64,000 bases of DNA from Aegilops tauschii subsp. strangulata. Lineage: Eukaryota > Streptophyta > Magnoliopsida > Poales > Poaceae. The stretch lies in the NCBI RefSeq assembly GCF_002575655.3, contig NC_053037.3:569758880-569822879 (forward strand), in the 5' to 3' direction. Shown here in pieces: positions 1 to 10,740 of this stretch. The notes beneath the pieces are model-generated. The model worked only from the letters and a program-made list of their open reading frames with translations. It made no database searches and was not told the DNA's origin. Numbering within the stretch: the stretch's first letter is position 1; every line of letters starts with the position of its first letter. The position numbers and the translations under genes were made by a program.

Positions 1-3000
1 TCCTGGGTATTTGATACCGGTGCGGTTGCTCATATTTGTAACTCAAAACAGGAACTACGGAATAAACGGAGACTGGCGAAGGACGAGGTGACGATGCGCG
101 TCGGGAATGGTTCCAAGGTCGATGTGATCGCCGTCGGCACGCTACCTCTGCATCTACCCATGGGATTAGTTTTAAACCTCAATGTACCAGCTTTGAGCAT
201 GAACATTGTATCTGGATCTCGTTTAATTCGAGATGGCTACTCATTTAAATCCGAAAATAATGGTTGTTCTATTTATTTGAGAGATATGTTTTATGGTCAT
301 GCCCCGCTGGTCAATGGTTTATTCTTGATGAATCTCGAACGTGATGTTACACATGTTCATAGTGTGAATACCAAAAGATGTAAAGTTGATAACGATAGTC
401 CCACATATCTGTGGCACTGCCGCCTTGGTCACATTGGTGTCAAGCGCATGAAGAAGCTCCATGCAGATGGACTTTTGGAGTCTCTTGATTATGAATCATT
501 TGACACATGCGAACCATGCCTCATGGGTAAGATGACCAAGACTCCGTTCTCCGGAACAATGGAGCGAGCAACCAACTTATTGGAAATCATACATACCGAT
601 GTGTGCGGTCCAATGAGTGTTGAGGCTCGCGGAGGATATCGTTATGTTCTCACTCTCACTGATGATTTAAGTAGATATGGGTATGTCTACCTAATGAAAC
701 ACAAGTCTGAAACCTTTGAAAAGTTCAAGGAATTTCAGAGTGAAGTTGAGAATCAACGTGACAGGAAAATAAAATTCTTACGATCAGATCGTGGTGGAGA
801 ATATTTAAGTCACGAATTTGGTACACACTTAAGGAAATGTGGAATAGTTTCACAACTCACGCCGCCTGGAACACCTCAGAGAAACGGTGTGTCCGAACGT
901 CATAATCGCACTCTATTGGATATGGTGCGATCTATGATGTCTCTTACCGATTTACCGCTCTCATTTTGGGGTTATGCTTTAGAGACTGCCGCATTCACTT
1001 TAAATAGGGCTCCGTCGAAATCCGTTGAGACGACACCGTATGAATTATGGTTTGGGAAGAAACCTAAGCTGTCGTTTCTAAAAGTTTGGGGATGCGATGC
1101 TTATGTCAAGAAACTTCAACCTGAAAAGCTCGAACCCAAATCGAAAAAATGTGTCTTCATAGGATACCCTAAGGAAACCATTGGGTATACCTTCTACCTC
1201 AGATCCGAAGGCAAGGTCTTCGTTGCCAAGAACGGGTCCTTTCTGGAGAAGGAGTTTCTCTCGAAAGAATTGAGTGGGAGGAAAGTGGAACTTGATGAGG
1301 TGATAGTCACCCCTTCCGAACCGGAAAGTAGCGCAGCGCGGGAAAATGTTCCTGTGGTGCCTACACCGACTGGGGAGGAAGTTAATGATGATGATCATGA
1401 AGCTTCGGATCAAGTTACTGAACTTCGTAGGTCCACAAGGACACGTTCCGCACCAGAGTGGTACGGCAACCCTGTCCTGGAAATCATGTTGTTAGACAAC
1501 GGTGAACCTTCGAACTATGAAGAAGCGATGGCGGGCCCGGATTCCGACAAATGGCTAGAAGCCATGAAATCCGAGATAGAATCCATGTATGAAAACAAAG
1601 TATGGACTTTGACTGACTTGCCCGATGAGTGGCGAGCCATAGAAAACAAATGGATCTTTAAGAAGAAGACGGACGCAGATGGTAATGTGACCATCTACAA
1701 AGCTCGACTTGTCGCTAAGGGTCATCGACAAGTTCAAGGGGTTGACTACGATGAGACTTTCTCACCCGTAGCGAAGCTGAAGTCCGTCCGAATCATGTTA
1801 GCAATTGCCGCATACTATGATTATGAGATATGGCAGATGGACGTCAAAACGGCATTCCTTAACGGCTTCCTTAAGGAAGAGTTGTATATGATGCAGCCGG
1901 AAGGTTTTGTCGATCCTAAGAATGCTAACAAAGTATGCAAGCTCCATCGCTCAATCTATGGGCTGGTGCAAGCATCTCGGAGTTGGAACATTCGTTTTGA
2001 TGAGATGATCAAAGCGTTTGGGTTTACACAGACTTATGGAGAAGCCTGTGTTTACAAGAAAGTGAGTGGGAGCTCTGTAGCATTTCTCATATTATATGTG
2101 GATGACATACTACTGATGGGAAATAATATAGAATTCTTGGAAAGTATAAAGGCCTATTTGAATAAGTGTTTTTCAATGAAGGACCTTGGAGAAGCTGCTT
2201 ATATATTAGGCATCAAGATCTATAGAGATAGATCAAGACGCCTCATTGGTCTTTCACAGAGTACATACCTTGACAAGATATTGAAGAAGTTCAGTATGGA
2301 TCAGTCCAAGAAGGGGTTCTTGCCTGTATTGCAAGGTGTGCAATTGAGCACGGCTCAATGCCCGACCACGGCAGAAGATATAGAAGAGATGAGTGTCATC
2401 CCCTATGCCTCGGCCATAGGGTCTATTATGTATGCCATGCTGTGTACCAGACCTGATGTAAACCTTGCCGTAAGTTTGGTAGGAAGGTACCAAAGTAATC
2501 CCGGCAAGGAACACTGGACAGCGGTCAAGAATATCCTGAAGTACCTGAAGAGGACTAAGGATATGTTTCTCGTTTATGGAGGTGACGAAGAGCTCGTCGT
2601 AAAGGGTTACGTCGACGCTAGCTTCGACACAGATCTGGATGACTCAAAGTCTCAAACCGGATACGTGTATATTTTGAATGGAGGAGCAGTAAGCTGGTGC
2701 AGTTGCAAGCAAAGCGTCGTGGCGGGATCTACATGTGAAGCGGAGTACATGGCAGCCTCGGAGGCAGCACAGGAAGCAGTCTGGATGAAGGAGTTCATTA
2801 CCGACCTAGGGGTGATTCCCAATGCGTCGGGCCCAATGACTCTCTTCTGTGACAACACTGGAGCTATTGCCCTTGCGAAGGAGCCCAGGTTTCACAAGAA
2901 GACCAGGCATATCAAGCGTCGCTTTAACTCCATTCGTGAAAGTGTTCAAAATGGAGACATAGATATTTGTAAAGTACATACGGACCTGAATGTAGCAGAT

Positions 3001-3078
3001 CCGTTCACTAAACCTCTCCCTAGGGCAAAACATGATCAACACCAGGACGCAATGGGTGTTCGATTCATCACAATGTAA
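1..3078 (+). CDS. Copia pol polyprotein (protease-integrase-RT-RNase H), 5' partial
   Basis: Open without a stop for 1025 codons from base 1; the true start is upstream of the window. Order seen: aspartic protease active site (WVFDTGAVAHIC, codons 2-13), GAG-pre-integrase HHCC zinc region (LGHIGVKRMKKLH ... CEPCLMGK), integrase core with DDE residues in HTDVCGP, RSDRGGEY and NGVSERHNR, reverse transcriptase (TAFLNGFLKEELYMMQPEGF and the catalytic YVDDILLM), and RNase H (GYVDASFDTD, CEAEYMAASEAAQEAVWMKE start, DNTGAIALAKEP). It would make the enzymes that copy and integrate the element in virus-like particles. Compared with the related element at 36.4-37.1 kb, four residues are missing in frame after the protease region (near base 181, at NLN-VPALS). 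Otherwise it looks undamaged, suggesting a fairly recent insertion. Confidence 0.95.
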   Translation, partial: SWVFDTGAVAHICNSKQELRNKRRLAKDEVTMRVGNGSKVDVIAVGTLPLHLPMGLVLNLNVPALSMNIVSGSRLIRDGYSFKSENNGCSIYLRDMFYGHAPLVNGLFLMNLERDVTHVHSVNTKRCKVDNDSPTYLWHCRLGHIGVKRMKKLHADGLLESLDYESFDTCEPCLMGKMTKTPFSGTMERATNLLEIIHTDVCGPMSVEARGGYRYVLTLTDDLSRYGYVYLMKHKSETFEKFKEFQSEVENQRDRKIKFLRSDRGGEYLSHEFGTHLRKCGIVSQLTPPGTPQRNGVSERHNRTLLDMVRSMMSLTDLPLSFWGYALETAAFTLNRAPSKSVETTPYELWFGKKPKLSFLKVWGCDAYVKKLQPEKLEPKSKKCVFIGYPKETIGYTFYLRSEGKVFVAKNGSFLEKEFLSKELSGRKVELDEVIVTPSEPESSAARENVPVVPTPTGEEVNDDDHEASDQVTELRRSTRTRSAPEWYGNPVLEIMLLDNGEPSNYEEAMAGPDSDKWLEAMKSEIESMYENKVWTLTDLPDEWRAIENKWIFKKKTDADGNVTIYKARLVAKGHRQVQGVDYDETFSPVAKLKSVRIMLAIAAYYDYEIWQMDVKTAFLNGFLKEELYMMQPEGFVDPKNANKVCKLHRSIYGLVQASRSWNIRFDEMIKAFGFTQTYGEACVYKKVSGSSVAFLILYVDDILLMGNNIEFLESIKAYLNKCFSMKDLGEAAYILGIKIYRDRSRRLIGLSQSTYLDKILKKFSMDQSKKGFLPVLQGVQLSTAQCPTTAEDIEEMSVIPYASAIGSIMYAMLCTRPDVNLAVSLVGRYQSNPGKEHWTAVKNILKYLKRTKDMFLVYGGDEELVVKGYVDASFDTDLDDSKSQTGYVYILNGGAVSWCSCKQSVVAGSTCEAEYMAASEAAQEAVWMKEFITDLGVIPNASGPMTLFCDNTGAIALAKEPRFHKKTRHIKRRFNSIRESVQNGDIDICKVHTDLNVADPFTKPLPRAKHDQHQDAMGVRFITM

Positions 3079-3100
3079 CTAGATTATTGACTCTAGTGCA

Positions 3101-3110
3101 AGTGGGAGAC
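3101..3110 (+). other. Polypurine tract next to the 3' LTR
   Basis: AGTGGGAGAC directly abuts the LTR start TGTTGG. In LTR retrotransposons this tract primes plus-strand DNA synthesis. Position and composition fit Copia elements of this group. Confidence 0.75.
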
Positions 3111-4832
3111 TGTTGGAAATATGCCCTAGAGGCAATAATAAATGGTTATTATTATATTTCTTTGTTCATGGTAATTGTCTATTATTCATGCTATAATTGT
3201 ATTGTCCGGAAATCGTAATACATGTGTGTATACATAGACCACAACCTATCCCTAGTAAGCCTCTAGTTGACTAGCTCGTTGATCAACAGATAGTCATGGC
3301 TTCCTGACTATGGACATTGGATGTCATTGATAACGGGATCACATCATTAGGAGAATGATGTGATGGACAAGACCCAACTTAAGCATAGCATAAAAGATCG
3401 TGTAGTTTCGTTTGCTAGAGCTTTTCCAATGTCAAGTATCTTTTCCTTAGACCATGAGATCGTGCAACTCCCGGATACCGTAGGAGTGCTTTGGGTGTGC
3501 CAAACGTCACAACGTAACTGGGTGACTATAAAGGTGCATTACGGGTATCTCCGAAAGTGTCTGTTGGGTTGGCACGGATCGAGACTGGGATTTGTCACTC
3601 CGTGTGACGGAGAGGTATCTCTGGGCCCACTCGGTAATGCATCATCATAATGAGCTCAATGTGACTAAGGCGTTAGTCACGGGATCATGCATTGCGGTAC
3701 GAGTAAAGAGACTTGCCGGTAACAAGATTGAACAAGGTATTGGGATACCGACGATCGAATCTCGGGCAAGTAACATACCGATTGACAAAGGGAATTGCAT
3801 ACGGATTGATTGAATCCTCGACACCGTGGTTCATCCGATGATATCATCGTGGAACATGTGGGAGCCAACATGGGTATCCAGATCCCGCTGTTGGTTATTG
3901 ACCGGAGAGGCGTCTCGGTCATGTCTGCATGTCTCCCGAACCCGTAGGGTCTACACACTTAAGGTCCGGTGACGCTAGGGTTGTAGAGATATATGTATGC
4001 GGAAACCCGAAAGTTGTTCGGAGTCCCGGATGAGATCCCGGACGTCACGAGAGGTTCCGGAATGGTCCGGAGGTGAAGAATTATATATAGGAAGTCAAGT
4101 TTCGGCCACCGGGAGAGTTTCGGGGGTTACCGGTATTGTACCGGGACCACCGGAAGGGTCCCGGGGGTCCACCGGGTGGGGCCACCTGTCCCGGAGGCTC
4201 CCGTGGGCTGAAAGTGGAAGGGAACCAGCCCCTAGTGGGCTGGGGCGCCCCCCTTGGGCCTCCCCCCATGCGCCTAGGGTTGGAAACCCTGGGGGGGAGC
4301 TTCCCCCTTGCCTTGGGGGGCAAGGCAACCCCTTCCCCCCTTGGCCGCCGCCCCCCCCCCCCCTTGGAGATCCCATCTCCCAGGGCTGGCGCACCCCCCC
4401 AGGGGCCTATATAAAGGGGGGGAGGGAGGGCAGCAACCTACAGCCTTGGGCGCCTCCCTCCTCCCCTGCAACACCTCTCTCTCTCTCGCAGAAGCTCGGC
4501 GAAGCCCTGCCGGAGACCCGCTACATCCACCACCACGCCGTCGTGCTGTTGGATCTCCAGCAACCTCTCCTCGCCCCTTGCTGGATCAAGAAGGAGGAGA
4601 CGTCGCTGCACCGTACGTGTGTTGAACGCGGAGGTGCCGTCCGTTCGGCACTCGGTCATCGGTGATTTGGATCACGGCGAGTACGACTCCGTCATCCACG
4701 TTCATTGGAACGCTTCCGCTCGCGATCTACAAGGGTATGTAGATGCACTCCCTTCCCCTCGTTGCTAGTACACTCCATAGATGCATCTTGGTGAGCGTAG
4801 GAAAATTTTAAATTATGCTACGATTCCCAACA
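3111..4832 (+). repeat. 3' LTR of the Angela-like Copia element
   Basis: A 1722-bp LTR bounded by TG...CA. A TATA box (GCCTATATAAAGG) lies near 4407, followed by a C-rich leader and the conserved downstream block that ends ATTCCCAACA. Its sequence matches, in the opposite orientation, the LTRs at 39096-40846 and 59989-61715. Long apparent reading frames inside it (for example 3997-4665) come from its GC-rich part and are not genes. Confidence 0.93.
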
Positions 4833-5111
4833 CTCGGGTGGGTGTTGGCGTGCGGGTCGTGCCCAGCGCCGGCCCAGGGTATAAAACCCGTGTGGGGTTC
4901 GCTGGAACCGAGTGTGGCGTCGAGTTCGTGCTCGAGGAAGAAAAAGGATGCCGTCCGTGCGCCAGGCGTTCGAGCGCCGGAAAACTCTCTGTGTCCACCA
5001 TATCTTCTTCTTCCTTCCTCTTCGTTTCTTCTTAGGTGTGCGCCAAGGAGAGAAGGCCAGAGAGCGAGAGGTAGAAGAGGGCGAGCTAGGGCAAGGAGCG
5101 TCAACATCAAT

Positions 5112-5123
5112 TGGTATCGGAGC
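5112..5123 (+). other. tRNA-iMet primer-binding site of the TRIM-like element
   Basis: TGGTATCGGAGC, one mismatch from the canonical plant Copia/Gypsy iMet primer site, five bases downstream of the LTR end at 5106. This spacing and match are the main evidence that the flanking direct repeats are LTRs. Confidence 0.8.
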
Positions 5124-5714
5124 CACCAGGTTCGGGGGTGCCGTGGCGTGCGATGGTGTCCGTGGCGAGCACGGCGAGCGCGGCGGACATGGAGGCCGCG
5201 GCTGCGGTGCTCGCGTGGCACTGAGACGCAGCACAGCGACGCACGGAGCTGTGGGCTACTGCAGTGGCAGCGAGTGGCGCTCGACGGGGCATAGGGCGGT
5301 GAAGTGCGGCGGTAGACGCATCGGCGGCGGTGCGCGACAATGGCCGGCGAGGTGGCTGCGTTGCACGGCGTCTGCGGAAGCTCATGCTGAAGGCACACAA
5401 TGGCGTGGCGCGGCGGCGCACGAGACTGCGGGCGTCTGCAGCGGCAGCGAGCGGCATCTCATGCCGGAGGCGTGAGGCGACGTCATGGCTTAGGTGGTGA
5501 ATGATGGAATAAGACTTGACAAGCACAGGTGGACACCAGCGTGAGCGCGCCCAGATCATGTCCAGGGCATGCATTGCCCGTATCTGGTGTGTGTATAGGC
5601 ATAGTCTGGGTATAGTCCAACTGTTGTATGGGCTGTGTACGACCAATATGCGTGTGTGTGCGTGTTTGGATGCGCGTGTGCATGTACACGTGACGTGCTA
5701 TAGTAGTAGGACTC

Positions 5715-6094
5715 TGTTGGCGAACTGGTCCGGGTGATCGAGGTGATCTGTTGCAGGCTCGACGCGAGCTGGGCGCGTACGTGCGCGTAGTGGCCGCGGC
5801 CAGAGCGGGCTAGATCGTGGACTCGGGTGGGTGGAGGCGTGCGGGTCGTGCCCAGTGCCGACCCAGGGTATAAAACCCGTGTGGGGTTCGTTGTAACCGA
5901 GTGTGGCGTCGAGTTCATGCTCGAGGGAGAAAAAGGATGCCTTCCGTGCGGCAGACGTTAGAGCGCCGGAAAACTCTCTGTGTCCACCATATCTTCTTCT
6001 TCCTTCCTCTCCGTTTCTTCTTAGTTGTGCGCCAATGAGAGAAGGCCAGAGAGCGAGAGGTAGAAGAGGGCGAGCTAGGGCAAGGAGCGCAACA
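5715..6094 (+). repeat. Right LTR of the TRIM-like element
   Basis: Begins TGTTGG and ends CAACA. Its last 275 bp match 4833-5106 closely, including TATA box and the 3' end GAGCTAGGGCAAGGAGCG. The bases after it (ACAAT) would be the target duplication; the left partner is outside the window. Confidence 0.75.
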
Positions 6095-7538
6095 ACAATA
6101 TATGTGTCTTAGGGTTTGTATGTTAATTGTATGTGCTATAAATGCAAATTAAATGCTGGTTAAAAATTGAATAGTATGTTATTGAAATTGCAAAGGCTAT
6201 ACTTGTTTTGATTGTACAACTTTTTCTACATATGGGAGGTAGTCTCATCATCTCTAGCAATTTCATTTGGTTCATCAGCAAAACACACTCTTACTAAACC
6301 ATGCGTTGGATGATCTACCGCACATGCCGGTATGGGGTTTGGCACCACTCTAAGACGACAGAGTTAACGGAACTCAAGAACAACTCACAAGGCACCCGAC
6401 AGAGCAGTGGGCAAGGATTGACTCGGGCAATGTGACGTGCCTCCACAAGACCAAGAGACTGATCGATTGAGGTAACACATTGAGACTGGGATACGCTGCC
6501 AGACAAGCAACACCAGCACAGTTAGACCCATGATGCCCACCAAATCTGAGCATCGTCTAGGCCCTTGGACTCCCAATGAGGTGAGCCCTAACATGGTAGG
6601 AAGCCACCTTTTCTACCAATGGTCCTGCAACCAGTTGTTTTGGGGACTAATGGGGGCGTATGGAAGCCTCTTTTTCTACCAGTGGTCCTGCAACCACCTC
6701 CTTCTTCCCCTCCTGTCTCCCTCGACTTCAAGCTAGGCGGAGTGATTCAAGCCATGCTGATGTGTTGGCGGTAGATCTGGAGGAACAATGGGGTGTGTGT
6801 ACCTGAAAGCATCGTCTATGCTTTGGAGGTTGTATGTGTGTTTCGCGTGGTTACGAAAATGAAAGTGTTAAGGTGGTGGTTATGCACTCGTGCAGGGCGT
6901 CTTGGACGTCGTGGATGCCTTAAGTGCTCTCTCGAAAGTAGGCCATGCAGCAAGAGTATCACACGCATGCTGCATGTGGACACAAAGTTACGTGCAACCG
7001 ATTGACTGGGACACCTGGGGTTCGTTGGTGTTTGGTTCAAGCAAAGACATACCAAGTACCCCTCTTATCATAGATCGATGCTGCTAGCGCTTCCTTGGGT
7101 ACGCGGTATGCCATCGCGCGCTGTTTTTCTGGTTACTTTGGAGAGACATCTCAACGTAGTTATAGATATAAACAATGCATGAAATCTATTTAAGACAACC
7201 GCCAAGTATTCAACTTCAATATATAAGGATCATTAGTAATGCTCAAGTTATGGAAAGACAAACCTCTAGTAGCCATTCACTTTTTGTTCCATCATCCAAT
7301 ATTGTCAAGTGCGTCGTGTCTTCTTTAAACAAGCACTGATCATCATTAATTGCTATAACTTTAAATAAGCCTTAGCCATCGTCTCTAGCTGCATAGAAAA
7401 TGAAATCATCAAAATGGTGCTATCATGAATCATGAGTTTGCTTTATGTTACCATTTCTCTCCATTTGACGGCCTCTTATTTATTCAAAATAGCAAAACTA
7501 AAACATTGACGCAACAACATATTCCACATAGTATGATA
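6095..7538. other. Intergenic, no gene recognised
   Basis: No coding region or known element found. A phrase TTTCTACCA(A/G)TGGTCCTGCAACCA occurs twice (about 6609 and 6673), a small local duplication. ORFs here are short and carry no motif. Confidence 0.5.
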
Positions 7539-7686
7539 CTCTTTCCGTTCACCAATATAAGATGTTCTACCTTTTGTTGTTTTGGGTGTATAGATGTATT
7601 TAGTGTGTTTGTTAACTCATTTCAGTCGGTATGTAGTTTATATTGAAATATTCAAAACATCTTATATTTGTGAACGTTGGGAGCAG
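7539..7686. mobile_element. Stowaway MITE (148 bp)
   Basis: Terminal inverted repeats CTCTTTCCGTTCACCAATAT and its near complement ending CGTTGGGAGCAG, flanked on both sides by TA (7537-7538 and 7687-7688). The CTCCCTCCGTTC-type end and TA target are diagnostic of Tc1/Mariner-derived Stowaway MITEs of grasses. No coding capacity; moved by a transposase elsewhere. Confidence 0.88.
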
Positions 7687-8113
7687 TACACAGAGAACAT
7701 AGTTTTAAGATGACCGTAATAGAAATATTTGAGAAAGAAGAGGAATAGACGGTAAACTGGAATGATGCAGGGAACGTCCGGTTGTGTTCGGCCCTGGATC
7801 TCGGAGGAGGAACTACCGGGCGAGGTTAACGTGGTGGCGACGACGGCCTCGATGCGGCTTGCGTCGGGTGGTTAGATCTAAGATCTTGGACTGCATCAGT
7901 GATGGCGGTTCCTACTTTGGGGCGTTTGGCAGTGATGACTTCCCGTTCATGTGGAGAAAAGTTTCGCATGCTCTGGCTATGGATCGGGAGTGGCAGCGAT
8001 GGCTCCCCATCGGTCGCTCAAGAGGATGGGTATAGCTGGCTTCCCATGGACTACTTTGCAATTTCTTAAATTTCCAAGGGACTAATTTGCAATTTCTTAA
8101 ATTTCCAGGGTTG
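7687..8113. other. Intergenic with a short tandem duplication
   Basis: Contains a roughly 32-bp tandem pair (about 8050-8110) built on TTGCAATTTCTTAAATTTCCA. The GC-rich stretch 7780-8035 reads open for 83 codons but has no recognisable domain. Confidence 0.4.
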
Positions 8114-8121
8114 CCTTGTAT

Positions 8122-8774
8122 TAGGGATGAAAACGGAGCGGAAACAGATGGAACTGAGTGCTAGCACATTTGTTTCCATATATTTTTGCAGAAGTGGAAA
8201 TGAATACAGAAACTCCGGAAATGAATACAAAAACAGATACTACCGGAAACGGACACGGAGTGAATATAAAGCGGACACGAAAACAGATGTGGGCGTTGAC
8301 CGGAACCTAAAAAAACCCTTGAATTATAGAGAAATACACATAAAACACAAACAAATTTAATGAATTGTTAACATGGCTATAAAATAATATCATTATGTTA
8401 GCAACTTAGCGTAGTATTGTAGTAGTACTAGACAATTGCATATAGGGTCAAACTGAGTACATGTATGGTAGTAGAAGTTGGACTCAAATGATCCATTCTA
8501 CTCATTGTATAATTGTGTGTTGTCTGGTGGTTTGACTACAAAGCAGCCATAGGTCTATAGTAAAAACAGAAATTTCATATTCACGGAAACGGGAAGTTCC
8601 GTTTCCATGCCTGTTCCACCGGAAAACACCGTTCTGTTTTTTTTTTGCATTTCCGCATAAAAAATTCCACTTCCACTTCTGTTTTGCAAATTTCCGTTTC
8701 CGTTTTGATATTTTCTCTCTGTTTTCATTTTTCCTCCGGAAAAACGGAAAGTTTCCACTCCATTTTCATCCCTA
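8122..8774. mobile_element. hAT-like non-autonomous DNA element (653 bp)
   Basis: Ends TAGGGATGAAAACGGAGCGG and, inverted, CCACTCCATTTTCATCCCTA, flanked by a perfect 8-bp direct repeat CCTTGTAT (8114-8121 and 8775-8782). An 8-bp TSD with TAGGG-type termini is characteristic of hAT elements. The inverted similarity continues inward in a GGAAAC/CGGAAA-rich pattern, so the ends can fold back. There is no transposase; it is a deletion derivative or MITE. Confidence 0.85.
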
Positions 8775-8782
8775 CCTTGTAT

Positions 8783-10738
8783 TTTTGTTTGCCAATTAAT
8801 AGAGCTGAGGGTATCTTTGCAAAAAAATTCTTTCTGCAAAGTAGGTAGATAATGTACAACTAAAACTGCCGCTCTGGTAGAAGTTTTGACAATTTATCCA
8901 CACAACAAACGGGAGTTCCAACTTATCCACGCGGCAAGGTGAGAGAGAGAGGAGAGGAAACGACCACCGCCTGATTTCGATCAAACGAACCGATACGCGC
9001 TTTAGTTTGTGGTGGCATATGTGCGTTAATTCGTCTCAACTCCATCTTCTCCATTCAGCAACCGAGTGAGGAGATTGCAACCACACGATCTGAACCGGAC
9101 GACATCCAAGTTGTTTGGTAATGTTGCAAAAAACCATGTTTCTTTTTTGAGCAAATGGAAAAAAAATGTGGTTTGGCTTTTCCCCTTTCATGCACCTTTA
9201 ACTATTTTGTTTCTTCTTTACAATACGTCATTTTTGTACTTCCAGAATTTGTTGATAGGTAAAGCTTGTGTTCTTATCTGCTTAGGTTACTTGTTAGATA
9301 AACTAGGATTTGCTCATATGGAAAGCTAGCAAGTTCTTGAAGTGGACAGCACAAAGGTGGGAATGGTATTGTTGCTCCATGCTCCGAAATTTCTATTTCT
9401 TCATTTTCTTTTTCTACTCTGGTTTCTTTTTATTTGTTGTTTTCCTTTCATCCCTTTTAATTTTTCTTTTGAAATACGTGACTTCTAAAAAACAATTTAC
9501 TAGTTCTTTTTGTTTTCCTTCCAGTTTTTTCACCTTTTCTGGTTTTGTTTCTATTTTATTTTCTTCTCTTAATGTTTTTCTAGTTCCAAAATTGCAATAA
9601 ATTTTCGAAATTTTCAAAGTGTTCCACATTTTAAGAAAATATTCACGTTTTTAAGAAAAAGTTCATGCTTTTTAAACTATTTTTTGTTTTATCAAAATAT
9701 CGGAATTTTGAAAAAACATAACAAGTTAATGAAATGTTCAAAAAAGATAACAGTTTTAAAAAATTGTTAGACATGTTGAAAATTGTTAGCGGTTTTCAGA
9801 AAAAAAATCACCGTATAACATAAAACAATAACTGTGCAATTAAAAATTGTTGACCATTTATTAAAAAAATTCATTGTACACAAATAAAATGTTCATCATA
9901 TATTAAATAATTTTACAGTGTGTATTTCGCAAAATTGTTCACCATATGTTAAAAACCTTTTATTTCATGTAAATAAAATGTTGATCATATTGCTAATTAA
10001 TTTTCACTGTATATTTTCAAAATGAATTGAAAATTGTCCATTTTTTCAAAACTTACTTAGGATTTCGAATTCGCTAACACATTTTTGAATTCACATTGTT
10101 TTTGTTCAGGATTTCATGAAATGTTCGTTAACATTTGTTCATGTTTAAAAAATATTCACTCTTAAAAATATATTCATATTTTTTTTAAAAGTTCTAATTT
10201 TAAAAAACATAATTTTGAATTCGCAAAAATTAAAACAAATTGGGACAAAAAAAACCCACCCATGGCTCGCTGGTGCCACAGCATTAGCTCTCAGGTCACA
10301 CCCATTTAGAGATGGGCCGCGATGGACGCGCGCTAGCAGTGCCCGAGCTATATCTCGCCAGCGCAAGACCTAACGCAGCAGATGAGCAGTAGGTTTAGTC
10401 GGCCCAATTAACACGTACACGTGCGGTATTGTGAAGTTTCTACAGCGTTTCGTTGAACCTTCCACCGGTTTTCGGGTAAGTTCCATGCACTTTATTCTTC
10501 TGTCTTTTTTAAGTTTTCCTTTGCAGGTGTTGTATTTATTTTGTTTTCTTTTTGGTTCGTTTTTTCAATTTACTTTTTTATTTTCTTTGTTCAAATACAT
10601 GTCGATTTTTGTTAGTACATGTTCTACTTTTTTGTATACACTCTGAATTTTTTTAAATGCATAATGAACATTTTTTAAAAATACGCGCTTGAACACGTTT
10701 ATGAATACATGCTAACCATTTTTCAAGTACATGTTTAA
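8783..10738. other. AT-rich intergenic DNA
   Basis: Mostly T-rich or A-rich degenerate sequence with recurring TTCAAA/AAAATGTTCA words, and a GC-richer patch at 10250-10420. No gene, LTR or TSD could be delimited. The piece 9256-9390 is a diverged copy of 12113-12237 (separate entry). Confidence 0.5.
9256..9390 (+). repeat. Diverged copy of the VPS60-pseudogene intron segment
   Basis: Shares in order ATAGGTAAAG, TTCTTATC(T/C)GCTTAGGTTACTTG, CTAGCAAGTTCTT and TGTT(G/A)CTCCATGCTCC with 12113-12237. This is a local duplication of non-coding sequence, older than the large duplication described at 13500 and 40847. Confidence 0.7.
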
Positions 10739-10740
10739 TA

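Larger units (their letters stand above)
1..4832 (+). mobile_element. Angela/WIS/BARE-like Copia LTR retrotransposon, 5'-truncated by window edge
   Basis: The 3' two thirds of a Ty1/Copia element: pol from the protease onwards (1-3078), a purine-rich priming tract, and a complete 3' LTR (3111-4832). The 5' LTR, gag and primer-binding site lie outside the window. The LTR starts TGTTGGAAATATGCCCTAG and ends CCCAACA, the pattern of the Angela/WIS/BARE group of Triticeae (family knowledge). It is inserted in the left LTR of a smaller LTR element that begins at 4833; the expected 5-bp target duplication on this side would be CTCGG (4833-4837), but the partner copy is not in the window. Family assignment is confident, exact family name is not. 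Confidence 0.93.
4833..6094 (+). mobile_element. Small non-autonomous (TRIM-like) LTR retrotransposon
   Basis: Two direct repeats of about 275 bp (4833-5106 and 5820-6094) flank a 608-bp interior. The right copy has about 105 further bases at its 5' side starting TGTTGG at 5715, so the full LTR is about 380 bp (5715-6094); the matching part of the left LTR was separated by the Angela insertion ending at 4832. Both LTRs end CAACA and carry a TATA box (GGTATAAAACCCG, about 4879 and 5867). Five bases after the left LTR is TGGTATCGGAGC, 11/12 identical to the usual initiator-Met tRNA primer site TGGTATCAGAGC. The interior (5124-5714) is GC-rich with no gag or pol, only a 23-codon ORF at about 5153. 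Such an element must be moved by another element's enzymes. The family is not recognised. Confidence 0.8.

Noticed and set aside
3997..4665. 222-codon plus-strand frame and several overlapping frames in the Angela LTR
   Set aside because: They lie wholly in the GC-rich part of an LTR, overlap in several phases on both strands and have no conserved motif.
4808..5646. Overlapping long frames on both strands in the TRIM-like element
   Set aside because: Caused by high GC content with few stops; none begins after the primer site with a gag-like sequence.
9310..9629. T-rich frames resembling a membrane protein
   Set aside because: Phe/Leu-rich translation of low-complexity DNA with no start context or homology.
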